Source: Podaxis mareebaensis (lineage: Eukaryota; Basidiomycota; Agaricomycetes; Agaricales; Agaricaceae). Taken from it: a stretch of DNA of 13,655 bases. The DNA is taken from contig JAEUWP010000154.1 of assembly GCA_018524725.1 (NCBI GenBank), forward strand, positions 1 to 13,655. Direction: 5' to 3'. Below the pieces are notes generated by a model. It was not told the origin of the DNA. It ran no database searches and saw only the letters and a list, made by a program, of their open reading frames with translations. Shown here piece by piece: positions 1 through 7,520 of this stretch; the stretch's first letter is position 1, and every line of letters begins with the position of its first letter. The translations under genes and the position numbers were made by a program.

Positions 1-111
1 GGACTGACAAAGTCCATTCCAATGGAATCCCAAGGTTTGGTTGGGACTGGTAGTGAGTGCAGTGTCCCAGAAGGTTTTGTATTCGAGACCTTCGAGTGTT
101 GACATATTTCA

Positions 112-129
112 CATGTTCTGCAGAACATG
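112..129. repeat. Perfect 18-bp palindrome in the integrase zinc-finger region of element A
   Basis: Arms CATGTTCTG and CAGAACATG meet with no loop. It lies in the codons just before the second zinc-binding Cys pair. Confidence 0.9.
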
Positions 130-592
130 CATGCATCTTTGGCTAATTTTGGCCACCAGTACCACCTTTGGAGGTACTCTGCTGTCTGTTGATCACTGAA
201 GTGACCAACAATCTCATGAGCTTTATTCAAAAGCTCTGTAATTAAGGATTGATTGTTGGGAATGCATACTACCTCCTGTCCTTGGGGGGTAGTTCTTCGA
301 ATAATACTGTCATTGTTGACAGTAAAACCACTGTATTTCTCAGGTGCTTCAAGCACTGCTGAAAATATGGGGTCAGATGCATATCCCAATGTGATTGTTT
401 TCATCACATTGATTGGGAGCTCCATTGGAGCTTCAGTGGTGATGTTACCCATTAATGTGTCTCCCAGTGTTGGGGACTCAGCAAGTTGTCCTTGTGGCTC
501 CTGTTGAGCAACCTGTCTCTGGGCTGCTTCTTGAAGCTCACAAGCTTCAATCTCTCATTCTTCCTGCCATTCATGCAGGCAGGTGCTTTGGT

Positions 593-614
593 GCAATGGT
601 CACTCGACCATTGC
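593..614. repeat. Perfect inverted repeat, 9-bp arms, 4-base loop
   Basis: Arms GCAATGGTC and GACCATTGC, in the RNase H-integrase linker of element A. Confidence 0.9.
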
Positions 615-625
615 CTTGACTCTGT

Positions 626-648
626 TGAGGAGATGCTCAATCTCCTCA
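626..648. repeat. Perfect inverted repeat, 9-bp arms, 5-base loop
   Basis: Arms TGAGGAGAT and ATCTCCTCA, only 11 bases from the previous hairpin. Confidence 0.9.
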
Positions 649-779
649 GCTCATTGTAGAGGTAGGTCCTCGCAGTGAGGATCGATTCTGTGATCAACTT
701 GAATGTATTCTCCAGGGGAGTGTTCCTCTCCTGGTGTATCACTCTCAAAGTAGCGAGACAGGCAGTCTGCTACTTTATT

Positions 780-1310
780 TCATTCTCCTTTGACATATGT
801 AATGTCAAAGTTAAAGTGTGATAGATAGTCCATCCATTGTTGTTGTCAGCTAGACAATTGCATTTGAGTTTTGAAAAACTCCAGTGCCTTGTGATCCATG
901 ATAACATGGATCCGGTAGCCAATGAGCTTGTCCTCCCACTTCATTAGCACTTCTAAAATCACTAGTGTCTCAAGTTCATGCATGGCATAGTTCTGCTGTG
1001 CAGGGGTGAACTTCTTGGACATGAACCCTGCTGGGTGGCAGTCTGCCCAGGTGGGTCCTTGTCTGTACATAGCTCCAACACCTGTCTTAGAGGCATTGCA
1101 GATGATCCATATGGGTTCCCCAGTTCTGGGGTCTATTGGTTTGACAATAGGTGTCTTCTCGCAGATCCTCTTCACCATGTCAAAGCAACACTGGTGAAGG
1201 GGTCTCCAATGGAATGGGGTTCCATTCTGGGTGATTGTGAGCAGTGGCCCAGTGTATGCAGATACATCTGGCAAGAAGTTTGCCAGGTAGTTGATGAGTC
1301 CAATGAATCA
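780..1310 (-). pseudogene. RNase H portion of element A gag-pol
   Basis: This domain removes the RNA strand from the RNA/DNA hybrid. The segment begins with the RT-RNase H connection (FIGLINY, then PDVSAYTGPL near 1250-1274) and continues into WIICNASKTGVGAM near 1070-1110, CMSKKF-like and MHELETL segments, and DHKALEFF at about 860-900. It closes with GE-TGA-NKVADCLSRY near 755-790, the usual end of gypsy RNase H. The first catalytic residue is changed: where the family has Asp after Cys, this copy has Asn (codon at 1095-1097). TGA codons lie at 1308, 846 and about 786. The copy is inactive both from the stops and from this substitution. Confidence 0.9.
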
Positions 1311-1383
1311 TTGGACATCAGTATAGTTTCTGGGAGTGCACCACCCCCGAATATGAGTCAGTTTGTCTTCGTCTGGGTGTATC

Positions 1384-1410
1384 CCTTGGTCATTGATAAT
1401 ATGACCAAGG
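1384..1410. repeat. Perfect inverted repeat, 10-bp arms, 7-base loop
   Basis: Arms CCTTGGTCAT and ATGACCAAGG, in the RT thumb region of element A. Confidence 0.9.
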
Positions 1411-1458
1411 CAGTCAATGTGATCTGCATACAGATCGCATTTGGATTGTTTGATATAT

Positions 1459-1492
1459 AGCTTGTGTTTGTGCAGTCACTTGAACACAAGCT
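1459..1492. repeat. Perfect inverted repeat, 10-bp arms, 14-base loop
   Basis: Arms AGCTTGTGTT and AACACAAGCT. The loop includes one of the in-frame TGA codons. Confidence 0.9.
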
Positions 1493-1546
1493 GTAGATGA
1501 TCTTTGTGCTCATCTATCAAGTCAGAGAATATGAAGATGTCATCAA

Positions 1547-1568
1547 GGTATATGTGTACACATATACC
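1547..1568. repeat. Perfect 22-bp palindrome next to the RT active site of element A
   Basis: Arms GGTATATGTGT and ACACATATACC meet with no loop. The palindrome covers the codons just before and into YLDD. Confidence 0.95.
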
Positions 1569-2028
1569 TATGACATCGCGAAATATAGTGGTCATCAACT
1601 GCTGAAAGGTTGCAGGGGCATTGCAATCCCCCTGCTGCATTATGTTGCTGACATACGTGCCAGTGATTGTAGCAAATCCCATTTTGTCTACGTCTTCCAG
1701 ACATATTTGGACTTGTTTGTAGGCATCAGTGAGATCAATTTTGGATCAATATCACGCTTGAGCAACATCTTCTCAAATGACATCTTGGTCTGGCAAGGGT
1801 GTGGCATCCTTGACAGTGTTTTCATTTCATTGTCGTGCATCTATGATGGTTCATAGTCAACCATCTTTCTTTGGAATGCACAGTAATGGTGCCGCTTGGG
1901 AGACATGTCATGGCTCCCACCATCTTGCATTCACATAATGGTTGAGTTTCTGGTGAAACTCCCTGCATAGAGATTGAGGGCATTGAGGAGTGAAGTAATT
2001 GTACTTCTTATTCTTGTCAATGAGGTTT

Positions 2029-2052
2029 ATTTCATGATTTACTTCATGAAAT
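2029..2052. repeat. Perfect inverted repeat, 9-bp arms, 6-base loop
   Basis: Arms ATTTCATGA and TCATGAAAT, in the protease-RT linker of element A. Confidence 0.9.
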
Positions 2053-2214
2053 GGTGGTAATTCATCAGGAGGACCTTGCATGATGTCCTCGAATTCGCTG
2101 AACCATTGCTGGTGCAGAGTCAGTATGTCTTTCTTGGAATACTGACCTTGTCACTCAGGGTGGTGATTCCTCTTTTCAGCATTGATATTAGCATTTTGTA
2201 TTTGTGTTTCTGAA

Positions 2215-2235
2215 TCATCTTCCACTGGAAGATGA
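2215..2235. repeat. Perfect inverted repeat, 10-bp arms, 1-base loop
   Basis: Arms TCATCTTCCA and TGGAAGATGA, in the linker before the RT of element A. Confidence 0.9.
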
Positions 2236-2748
2236 GTGACAATCATACTGCGGAGTTGATCTCATACCATTTTATCAGGGTAATGTACCCTGGTAAACTC
2301 CTGGGTTTTGACTACGTCATCAAGGTTGGGTTGTGTGAACCCAGTCGATGTTGGTAGTTCATCCCCAGGACAATGCATTTCCCATATGCTGCAGACCATG
2401 GCATTCCATTCTGTGGGCATTCAGGGGTCGTAATACCACTCAAACATTGGGTTCTGAGCTGGTCTGTCTATCAAATGAGACTTGTATCTCATTTTTTGTG
2501 GTCCCTGAGGGGCATTTTGTCCCTCTTGAATTGGTGAAGGAGGCACTTTCTCCTTCAGTTTGTGTCTCTTGGAGGAGACCTTGTGTCCTTCTTGATCCAT
2601 GTCCCCCCTTTGAGAGTTCATGGAACTCTTGACCTTTTCTAGGAGGTGACAGCTATCGTGGGGTAATGTTTCCCCTCTGGAACTTTGTTTGTCATCTCGA
2701 ACTTCTTCTATGGATGTTCGATGGACATTGTCCTGTTGAACATCCTTC

Positions 2749-2767
2749 ACAAGTCAACTTGACTTGT
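2749..2767. repeat. Perfect inverted repeat, 9-bp arms, 1-base loop
   Basis: Arms ACAAGTCAA and TTGACTTGT. The in-frame TGA at 2754-2756 lies in an arm; a CGA there would leave one mismatch. Confidence 0.9.
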
Positions 2768-3578
2768 TTTTGTCAGTTGCACAGTGGCAGCACAGGCAAG
2801 TATCTGATTCGCCAGTGAAGTTCACTACTTCTATGGTTTTGCTTCCAATTCTGACTTCATTCTTGATGAAGTCGAGGATGACATTGTTCGTACACATGAA
2901 TGGCATGCTGATTATCATGTCGTAGCAATCAAAGTTCACTATGTCTACATATGTATGGGTACATATGTTTCCAATGGCAACATTTACTGTCACTCTGTAC
3001 TTGACAGTGGATCAACTGCCCACTGTCCCCAGTTGCAGTGTGTGAGGGTCTAATAGTTCATTGACCCTGATGCCAGCCACTTGTGCAAATGTGGGGGTGA
3101 TGCTGGTAGTCATACTACCAGAGTCCCACAGTGTCCAAGTGTCAATACCATTGATGCTGATGAGAGTGGCAAGACATTGTTTCTTGCTGAGGGAGGCTTG
3201 GGGCCAAAGGATCTTATCCTTCTCTTTATGGAGGGTAATGTGGTGTACCCTCACTTCATGGTCTGGTTTCTCACTGGGCTCGACAGTGAGAGCATCAATG
3301 ACATTGAAGTCGTCACAATCTTTGTTGTTGACATCTTCTGTGTCACCAATCATGGCAGCAAAATCATATTCATCATCAACGTCAGATCCATAGTCTGATT
3401 CGATGACTTCGACTTGTACTAGTTCATCTCCATTTGACGAACTAGACTCTGGTTCTTCTTGGACCTCAGTGTTGTCATCTGAGGTTGAGTCCTGTTCAAT
3501 TTCTTCAACTTCTTGTTGAAGCACTTCTTCATCGTTTGCTGGAACAACTGTGTGCATGGCTTGTACATAGCTGCATCA
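2754..3578 (-). pseudogene. Retropepsin-like aspartic protease portion of element A gag-pol
   Basis: The segment first has an acidic linker rich in Glu, Asp and Ser (about 3250-3530). The protease domain follows, with the catalytic motif LWDSGS (Asp-Ser-Gly at 3117-3125) and a later flap and C-terminal region ending near 2820 that reads NFDCYDMIISMPFM, where gypsy proteases have a conserved Asp-hydrophobic-hydrophobic-Gly type motif. TGA codons interrupt the frame at 3576, 3012 and 2754. The one at 3012 follows a Gly-Ser pair where relatives in this lineage, as I remember them, carry arginine. The role is cleavage of the Gag-Pol polyprotein. The copy is inactive because of the stops, although the catalytic Asp itself survives. 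Confidence 0.85.
2947..2968. repeat. Perfect inverted repeat, 9-bp arms, 4-base loop
   Basis: Arms ACATATGTA and TACATATGT, in the protease domain of element A. Confidence 0.9.
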
Positions 3579-4050
3579 TTTCCCCTTCTCTGGGCATTCT
3601 TGTGCCCAGTGACCATGTTTTCCACATTCGTAACAAGGCCCTTTCTCTGTAGCCTTGTTCCCTTGGTTCTGCTTAACAGGTATCTTGCTCTGTACCTGTG
3701 GTTTGAATTGAGCCTTGGGTTTATGTTGTTGAGGTGGAGGTCTTGATGGTCACTTTGGTAGAAAGGCATTCGAGGATTGCCTTAGCTCATGAGCAGGGAT
3801 GCAATCCTGTCCCACAGATATGCGACGAGGGACCCATGTGGTCCTTGTTCTTAGTTCTGCTGTGGCAGGTTTCTTTGGGAAGCCTGCCAATGGTTTGTGT
3901 GATTGAGAGGGTTTCAAAACCCTTTCAAAGAAGGCACTGCTTTGCATCCAATTTTTGTAATCAGCTGCATGTGCTATGAAGTCTTCGAGTTGATTCATTT
4001 CAGGTGACAGTCCTCTGTCAAACATGAGGAAATGTCTCATAGTTTGCAGT

Positions 4051-4069
4051 AGACCTTCTAAGAAGGTCT
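4051..4069. repeat. Perfect inverted repeat, 9-bp arms, 1-base loop
   Basis: Arms AGACCTTCT and AGAAGGTCT, in the Gag domain of element A. Confidence 0.9.
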
Positions 4070-6060
4070 TGATGAGAGAATAATTGTCAGGATGGACTGC
4101 CATGTCTTGTGAGTAACCCAAGATGGCATCATAATAGTGTTGAATCCCTTCCTTGGGATTGTATTTGACTCCCTTGAGGCTTTCATGAGCCTCATGCATC
4201 AATGTCAGTCTGATAAATCTGTCATAGAGCACTGTTATGACACTCTTGAAAGTCCAATCATATTTACTATGATCTATGCTAAGTACATGGCAAACAAACA
4301 TTTCTTTTGCCTCTCCAATGAGATAATATTGGAGGGTCAGGATATGTAAACAATCTGTGGTGGGGTTTTGTCCCCCTAGTCCCTTCATGGCAAAGTCAGC
4401 ACAGAGACTTGTCACAAATGACAATAAGTCTCTGAATCAGTGACTTCCACTGTATGGCTCCAAGCTCTTTTCTGTGGGGAGCTTGTTCAACAAAGGTTTA
4501 TAACCTTCGGGGTATTCAATTGGTTGTGTGAGATATTGGTCAATCATTCTGTGTAAATGATCATACATAAGATTATTGTAGCTCTGGACGGATTGTACGA
4601 TCCCTGGAGTTACAGACTTGTTGTGTGCTTCTCTAACTAGAGAGTAATGACGAGTCCCTTGGTTTGGTGTTGGGAGTTGTGAGGTGTTATGCACCTCTTG
4701 TTCCTCCTCTTCTTCATCCTCTTCTTCTTCCTCTCATACTGGAGGGAGGTTTTGGAGAGGGTTTAGATTACATAGCAGGGGCAAGCTTTGTCCCTGCAAA
4801 GGCAGTTGTAATGGTTGTTGGGGTGGGGAGGCCACCCTAACTGTTTTGCAGTAGTCGGATGTTTGAGGCGTCTTAAGGGGGCCTCCAAAGAATACATGAG
4901 TAGCGAGTTTTTGCTCCTCATGTTCTGACATGGTTGCTTCAATGGGTATATGTCCATTGAACCTAACATACTGGTCATCTATCATAGACGACCTGCAATT
5001 GCAGATATCTTCGTTATGCATTTGTTGTAGAGCAATATGGTCACTCCATTTGTCAGCATGAGGGGTTTGTTTAGCTGTAGGTAGTGCAAATGGCATGCTT
5101 GACACTTGGATCATATTAGCATTCACCTGAACACTAGTAGCTGAGGGCTGTTTGGCTTTGACATTTGATGTCGAAGCCACTGGAGATTTACTGTCAACCA
5201 ATGGTTCGGCTGTTGGCAGGGGTGGAATGGTTTGTTTTACTGTTCCTGAGTTTGGGTTAGCAATATTCATTGCAAGGTAGTTGCTACCCTGTGTCATTGT
5301 CCTCAGCAATGGTGCACCCATTAGTCCTTTCCCCTTAGGAGAGGGGATAGGGGGTAGTTGTGGTGACCATTGTGAGTTTGAGATGGTAGTCTGACCCTGG
5401 TGGTCAGGCTGCATTGACAGCGAGTGTGGTTGTATTTGCAATGCCCCTCCAGTTGGGGCATAGTGTTGCTGATGGTTCATGAAGGTGTCGTTTCCCAGGA
5501 CAGTTTTGCTGTCTGTGACAGTGGACTCTTCAATAGTGAAGTGGGTGGCTCTAAGGCCATACCCTTGTGTGTGTCATCATTGTTTGCTAAGGCATTTGTT
5601 GTATGCCTGGTCTGTCTCCCCAGGTTGCTGGAGCGCATGCAAGTGCGCCACGGCTTGGGCAGTGTTTGATAGAGCAGTAGGTGATGGTGGTGCAATGTGA
5701 AGTTGTGGTTGCAGTGTTGCTGGTGGTCTGTCATTATTGCATTGATGATTGTACTTGTGCACTGGGTGTTGTTCAGCCCTCTCGATTGCTTCATCAATTT
5801 TGGTGTTGAGGGGATCAAAGGTGATCCCATCATTAGTGGAGTTGAGGACATGCTCGAGGTATGGTTGCGTGGGTTGTATTTTGTACACACTGTGCATGGG
5901 TGTAAGGTCAGTTCACTTGACCTTTGTGGCTCGGGCCTTTTGGTAGGCCATGCAAAGCTTTGTTAAAGCTTTGATATATGTGGTACAGAATCAGTTGGAG
6001 CCAATGTCTATCAGTGAGTCAGTTTCTCTATAAGATTCTGCTACGATTGTCTCAGTGTAT

Positions 6061-6079
6061 ACCAACATCTGATGTTGGT
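6061..6079. repeat. Perfect inverted repeat, 9-bp arms, 1-base loop
   Basis: Arms ACCAACATC and GATGTTGGT, in the N-terminal part of Gag of element A. Another hairpin (TGGCATT/AATGCCA) follows within a few bases. Confidence 0.9.
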
Positions 6080-6176
6080 GTTGGCATTTAATAATGCCAT
6101 AGTCTGTGAATATTGAGTTGACTTGGTCTTCTAATGAGACCACTTCATTAAGGGTTGGAGGCGGGAATTCCAGTGT

Positions 6177-6201
6177 TGATGGTTCAGATTGTGAACCATC
6201 A
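6177..6201. repeat. Perfect inverted repeat, 10-bp arms, 5-base loop
   Basis: Arms TGATGGTTCA and TGAACCATCA, in the N-terminal part of Gag of element A. Confidence 0.9.
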
Positions 6202-6271
6202 GACTGGTGTGCTGTACTTGGTGACACAGGATACACTGCAAGGGGATGTCTCATTTTGAGTTCAGGGAAAA

Positions 6272-6296
6272 GAGGAAGCTCCTCTGGAGCTTCCTC
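6272..6296. repeat. Perfect inverted repeat, 11-bp arms, 3-base loop
   Basis: Arms GAGGAAGCTCC and GGAGCTTCCTC, in the N-terminal part of Gag; with the RT palindrome it has the longest arms in the window. Confidence 0.95.
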
Positions 6297-6625
6297 ACCA
6301 GTAGTGGATGAGTTGTGAGTTGATGCATCCATTGGAGGGATGGTGATAGGGACTGGGGGAGTTGGTCTGTTGTGTGGTGAGGGGATGGATGGGGGATGGG
6401 GCATAGGTGGTGTGTGCACATCTTGTGCACTTGCATCACATGTTGTCACATTGAATTGCAGTTGCATGTCTTTGGACACATCGTAGTGTCCAGGGGGATG
6501 GTTGTACTGTGAGGTCATTTGAGTGAGTGGTGATGAGAGTTTTTTGCTTTAGGCTTTTAAGTGCAATAATTGCATTTAATGGATTCACTTAGTATGTGCC
6601 CAAGTGCAGGGTATAGTAAAAAAGT

Positions 6626-6644
6626 GTAAACCTGTTGGGTTTAC
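6626..6644. repeat. Hairpin at the inner end of the element A LTR, 7-bp arms
   Basis: Arms GTAAACC and GGTTTAC with a 5-base loop, one base inside the proposed LTR end. Confidence 0.8.
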
Positions 6645-6722
6645 TTAGAGCTATTGACCTTATGTTCATGCTGAAGTACTATAAGCCTGATATATTGGGT
6701 GTACTTAGACATGTGGTATAAG

Positions 6723-6747
6723 GTCAGCTGTCCTAGCGACAGCTGAC
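6723..6747. repeat. Hairpin in the element A LTR, 10-bp arms, 5-base loop
   Basis: Arms GTCAGCTGTC and GACAGCTGAC, just downstream (minus strand) of the TATA-like site. Confidence 0.95.
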
Positions 6748-6753
6748 AACAAG

Positions 6754-6761
6754 ATTTATAA
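6754..6761 (-). promoter_or_regulatory. TATA-like box in the LTR of element A
   Basis: The minus strand reads TTATAAAT inside the LTR, about 240 bases upstream of the gag start codon. It is placed where an LTR promoter would be expected. This is a short AT-rich match and no transcription start can be read from the sequence. Confidence 0.35.
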
Positions 6762-6771
6762 GGAATGTATT

Positions 6772-6795
6772 TTGATGGATTGAGTAATCCATCAA
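6772..6795. repeat. Hairpin in the element A LTR, 10-bp arms, 4-base loop
   Basis: Arms TTGATGGATT and AATCCATCAA, just upstream (minus strand) of the TATA-like site. Confidence 0.95.
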
Positions 6796-6876
6796 GGTTG
6801 AAGACAAACAAGACTTTAAATTATTAATTATTAAAAGAGCGACTCAAGATAACAATGGAACAAGAATAAATACGAC

Positions 6877-6897
6877 TGTAAGGGCCTAGCCCTTACA
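6877..6897. repeat. Palindromic outer terminus of the element A LTR, 9-bp arms, 3-base centre
   Basis: Arms TGTAAGGGC and GCCCTTACA. The palindrome coincides with the LTR start, so a TGTAAGGG-like end is presented on both strands. Confidence 0.85.
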
Positions 6898-7520
6898 ACC
6901 TGTGACAAGGTCCATGGACATGTCAGCAAAGGGACATAATGATGGTGATGGCTCCAAGGGGTGAAGGGAAGGATGATTGGATCTTCTATCAATATTAAAC
7001 TGTTGACAGATTTGGCAGCCTGTGATGTAGTTTTGTGTAAAGTCTCAAAGGCCTGGCCAATCAGTTTCTGTGTGGACTCAGTGAATTGTTTCATCAATGC
7101 CTGGATGTCCTACTGAGTGATGATCATGATGTCTCACAAGGATCTGGTATTTTTCATCTAATGATAGCTGTGTTGTGGGGAGTGATTGAGATGGAAGTGA
7201 GGGTAGTATGACATTTCAAGAGTTTTCTAGCATACTGCCAGTGTCAGAGATTATCATGGTCTGATCAAACTTCAATTTCATGTGGAGAGGAATGTAGGTA
7301 GTGGCACCATTCATCAAAGGCTTGCTTGATTGCCAGGAGTTCCTTATCAGGGGAGGTGGTGTAATTTCACTCTGTTGGGGTTAATGACTTTGATCAGAAT
7401 GCACAGGGGTGTTCATTTCCATTGTCATCTTTCTGAATAAGTACTCTGCCAGTGGCATAGTTGGAAGCATTAGTCATGATGGGTAGGGAAAGTTGCTAAA
7501 GCATTTTATTCTGCCCTAGG
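6898..7520 (-). pseudogene. RNase H to integrase fragment of a second Ty3/gypsy element (element B)
   Basis: Reading the minus strand from about 7480 down, the frame gives TNASNYATGRVLIQKDDNG, then SKSLTP and DKELLAIKQAFDEW, the RNase H domain of a Tf1-like gypsy lineage. After a frame change near 7170-7230, the H2C2 integrase zinc finger follows (HHDHHSVGHPGI ... GCQICQQ), and then FADMSMDLVT, the start of the integrase core. Six in-frame TGA codons fall on positions that are arginine in relatives. The fragment stops abruptly at 6897/6898, where the LTR of element A begins. At the other end homology fades near 7520. The linker between RNase H and the zinc finger is almost missing, which suggests an internal deletion. 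Confidence 0.85.

Larger units (their letters stand above)
3..779 (-). pseudogene. Linker and integrase zinc-binding domain of element A, runs off the left edge
   Basis: After RNase H comes a linker of about 150 codons, rich in Glu and Gln, with TGA codons in the stretches GEDLPLQ-stop, MVE-stop and QEE-stop (about 556-655). The integrase N-terminal HHCC zinc finger follows: two His at about 216-218 and 201-203 (HEIVGH), then RWYWWPK, then two Cys at 111-113 and 102-104 (CEIC). The last residues in the window read WDSIGMDFVS, the start of the DDE core, whose first catalytic Asp is the D in MDF. The rest of the integrase lies beyond position 1. The linker between RNase H and the zinc finger is long for a gypsy element. 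Confidence 0.9.
1311..2753 (-). pseudogene. Reverse transcriptase portion of element A gag-pol
   Basis: After a linker (about 2130-2753) comes the RT domain. APLLCIPKKDG marks the start of the fingers near 1890. SKIDLTDAYKQV at about 1710-1745 carries the first catalytic Asp, MQQGDCNAPATFQ lies at about 1600-1640, and the active-site YLDD is at 1539-1550. CDLYADHIDCLGH is the thumb region near 1400. The RT domain copies the element RNA into DNA. Six TGA codons crowd into 1746-1859, in the fingers region, each next to otherwise conserved residues. Others are at 1476 and at several sites between 1915 and 2423. A CGA arginine codon survives at 1833-1835 beside one of the TGAs. A 22-bp perfect palindrome (1547-1568) overlaps the active site. 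Confidence 0.93.
3579..6518 (-). pseudogene. Gag portion of element A gag-pol, with CCHC zinc knuckle
   Basis: Gag forms the retrotransposon particle and binds its RNA. The start is taken at the ATG at 6518, because a TAA closes the frame about 30 bases upstream and this is the first ATG. The first 600-700 codons are rich in Pro, Gln, Ser and Thr, and end in an acidic run of Glu/Asp at about 4697-4733. A helical retrotransposon Gag domain follows at about 3900-4440, including the segment FVTSLCADF and a FLEGL motif. Next come a basic Pro/Gln linker and a CCHC knuckle at 3594-3635 (CYECGKHGHWAQEC, spacing C-x2-C-x4-H-x4-C). In-frame TGA codons occur at 3750, 4437, 4734, 5574, 5577, 5913 and 5991 (lowest plus-strand coordinate of each). 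The N-terminal extension is unusually long. Gag and Pol appear fused in one frame. Confidence 0.85.
1..6897 (-). mobile_element. Ty3/gypsy LTR retrotransposon (element A), 5' LTR plus gag-pol, truncated by the window
   Basis: Reading on the minus strand, the element begins with a probable LTR (6897 down to 6625), has about 100 bases of leader, and then carries one gag-pol frame from 6518 to the left edge of the window. The domain order is Gag, CCHC knuckle, aspartic protease, reverse transcriptase, RNase H, and integrase zinc finger, which is the Ty3/gypsy order. The frame stays constant across 6.5 kb with no shift that I can find, but by my count it contains 27 TGA codons and no TAA or TAG. 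The copy is therefore structurally intact but cannot be translated. The integrase core, any chromodomain and the 3' LTR lie outside the window. It appears to be inserted into another gypsy element (6898-7520). Confidence 0.9.
6625..6897 (-). repeat. Probable 5' LTR of element A
   Basis: On the minus strand this stretch starts TGTAAGGGC and ends GGTTTACA, so the two ends share inverted TGTAA/TTACA, as expected for LTR termini. The outer end forms a perfect palindrome (6877-6897) and the inner end another (6626-6644). Two more perfect hairpins lie inside, at 6723-6747 and 6772-6795. A TATA-like site is present. The outer boundary is supported because homology to a different gypsy element (B) stops exactly there. 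The inner boundary is weaker: I cannot see a convincing tRNA primer-binding site next to it, and the second LTR is not in the window for comparison. Confidence 0.6.

Noticed and set aside
452..748. Minus-strand ORF of 98 codons at 452-748
   Set aside because: It is in a different frame from gag-pol. The gag-pol frame reads through this stretch with only TGA stops and links RNase H to the integrase zinc finger.
253..1856. Plus-strand ORFs at 253-507, 978-1460 and 1497-1856
   Set aside because: They lie opposite the integrase, RNase H and RT frames of element A, which carry the recognisable motifs, and show no domain of their own.
5477..5890. Minus-strand ORF of 137 codons at 5477-5890 as a separate gene
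   Set aside because: It overlaps the Gag frame one base out of step. The Gag frame continues on both sides with only two adjacent TGA codons at 5574-5579, so a separate gene is not needed.
3..6518. An altered genetic code in which TGA is read as arginine
   Set aside because: CGA still encodes arginine at several places in the same frame (for example 1833-1835), other CpG products such as Asn for catalytic Asp are present, and frame changes also damage element C. Decay at CpG explains all of this without recoding.
1..6518. Ascomycete-type RIP as the cause of the stops
   Set aside because: Classical RIP favours CpA and would create many TAA and TAG codons from CAA, CAG and TGG. I find none in the gag-pol frame of element A.
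6688..6720. Two similar copies of TTGGGTxTACTTAGA near 6636 and 6696 as a tandem repeat
   Set aside because: Only about 15 bases match and the flanks differ, so this may be chance within the LTR.
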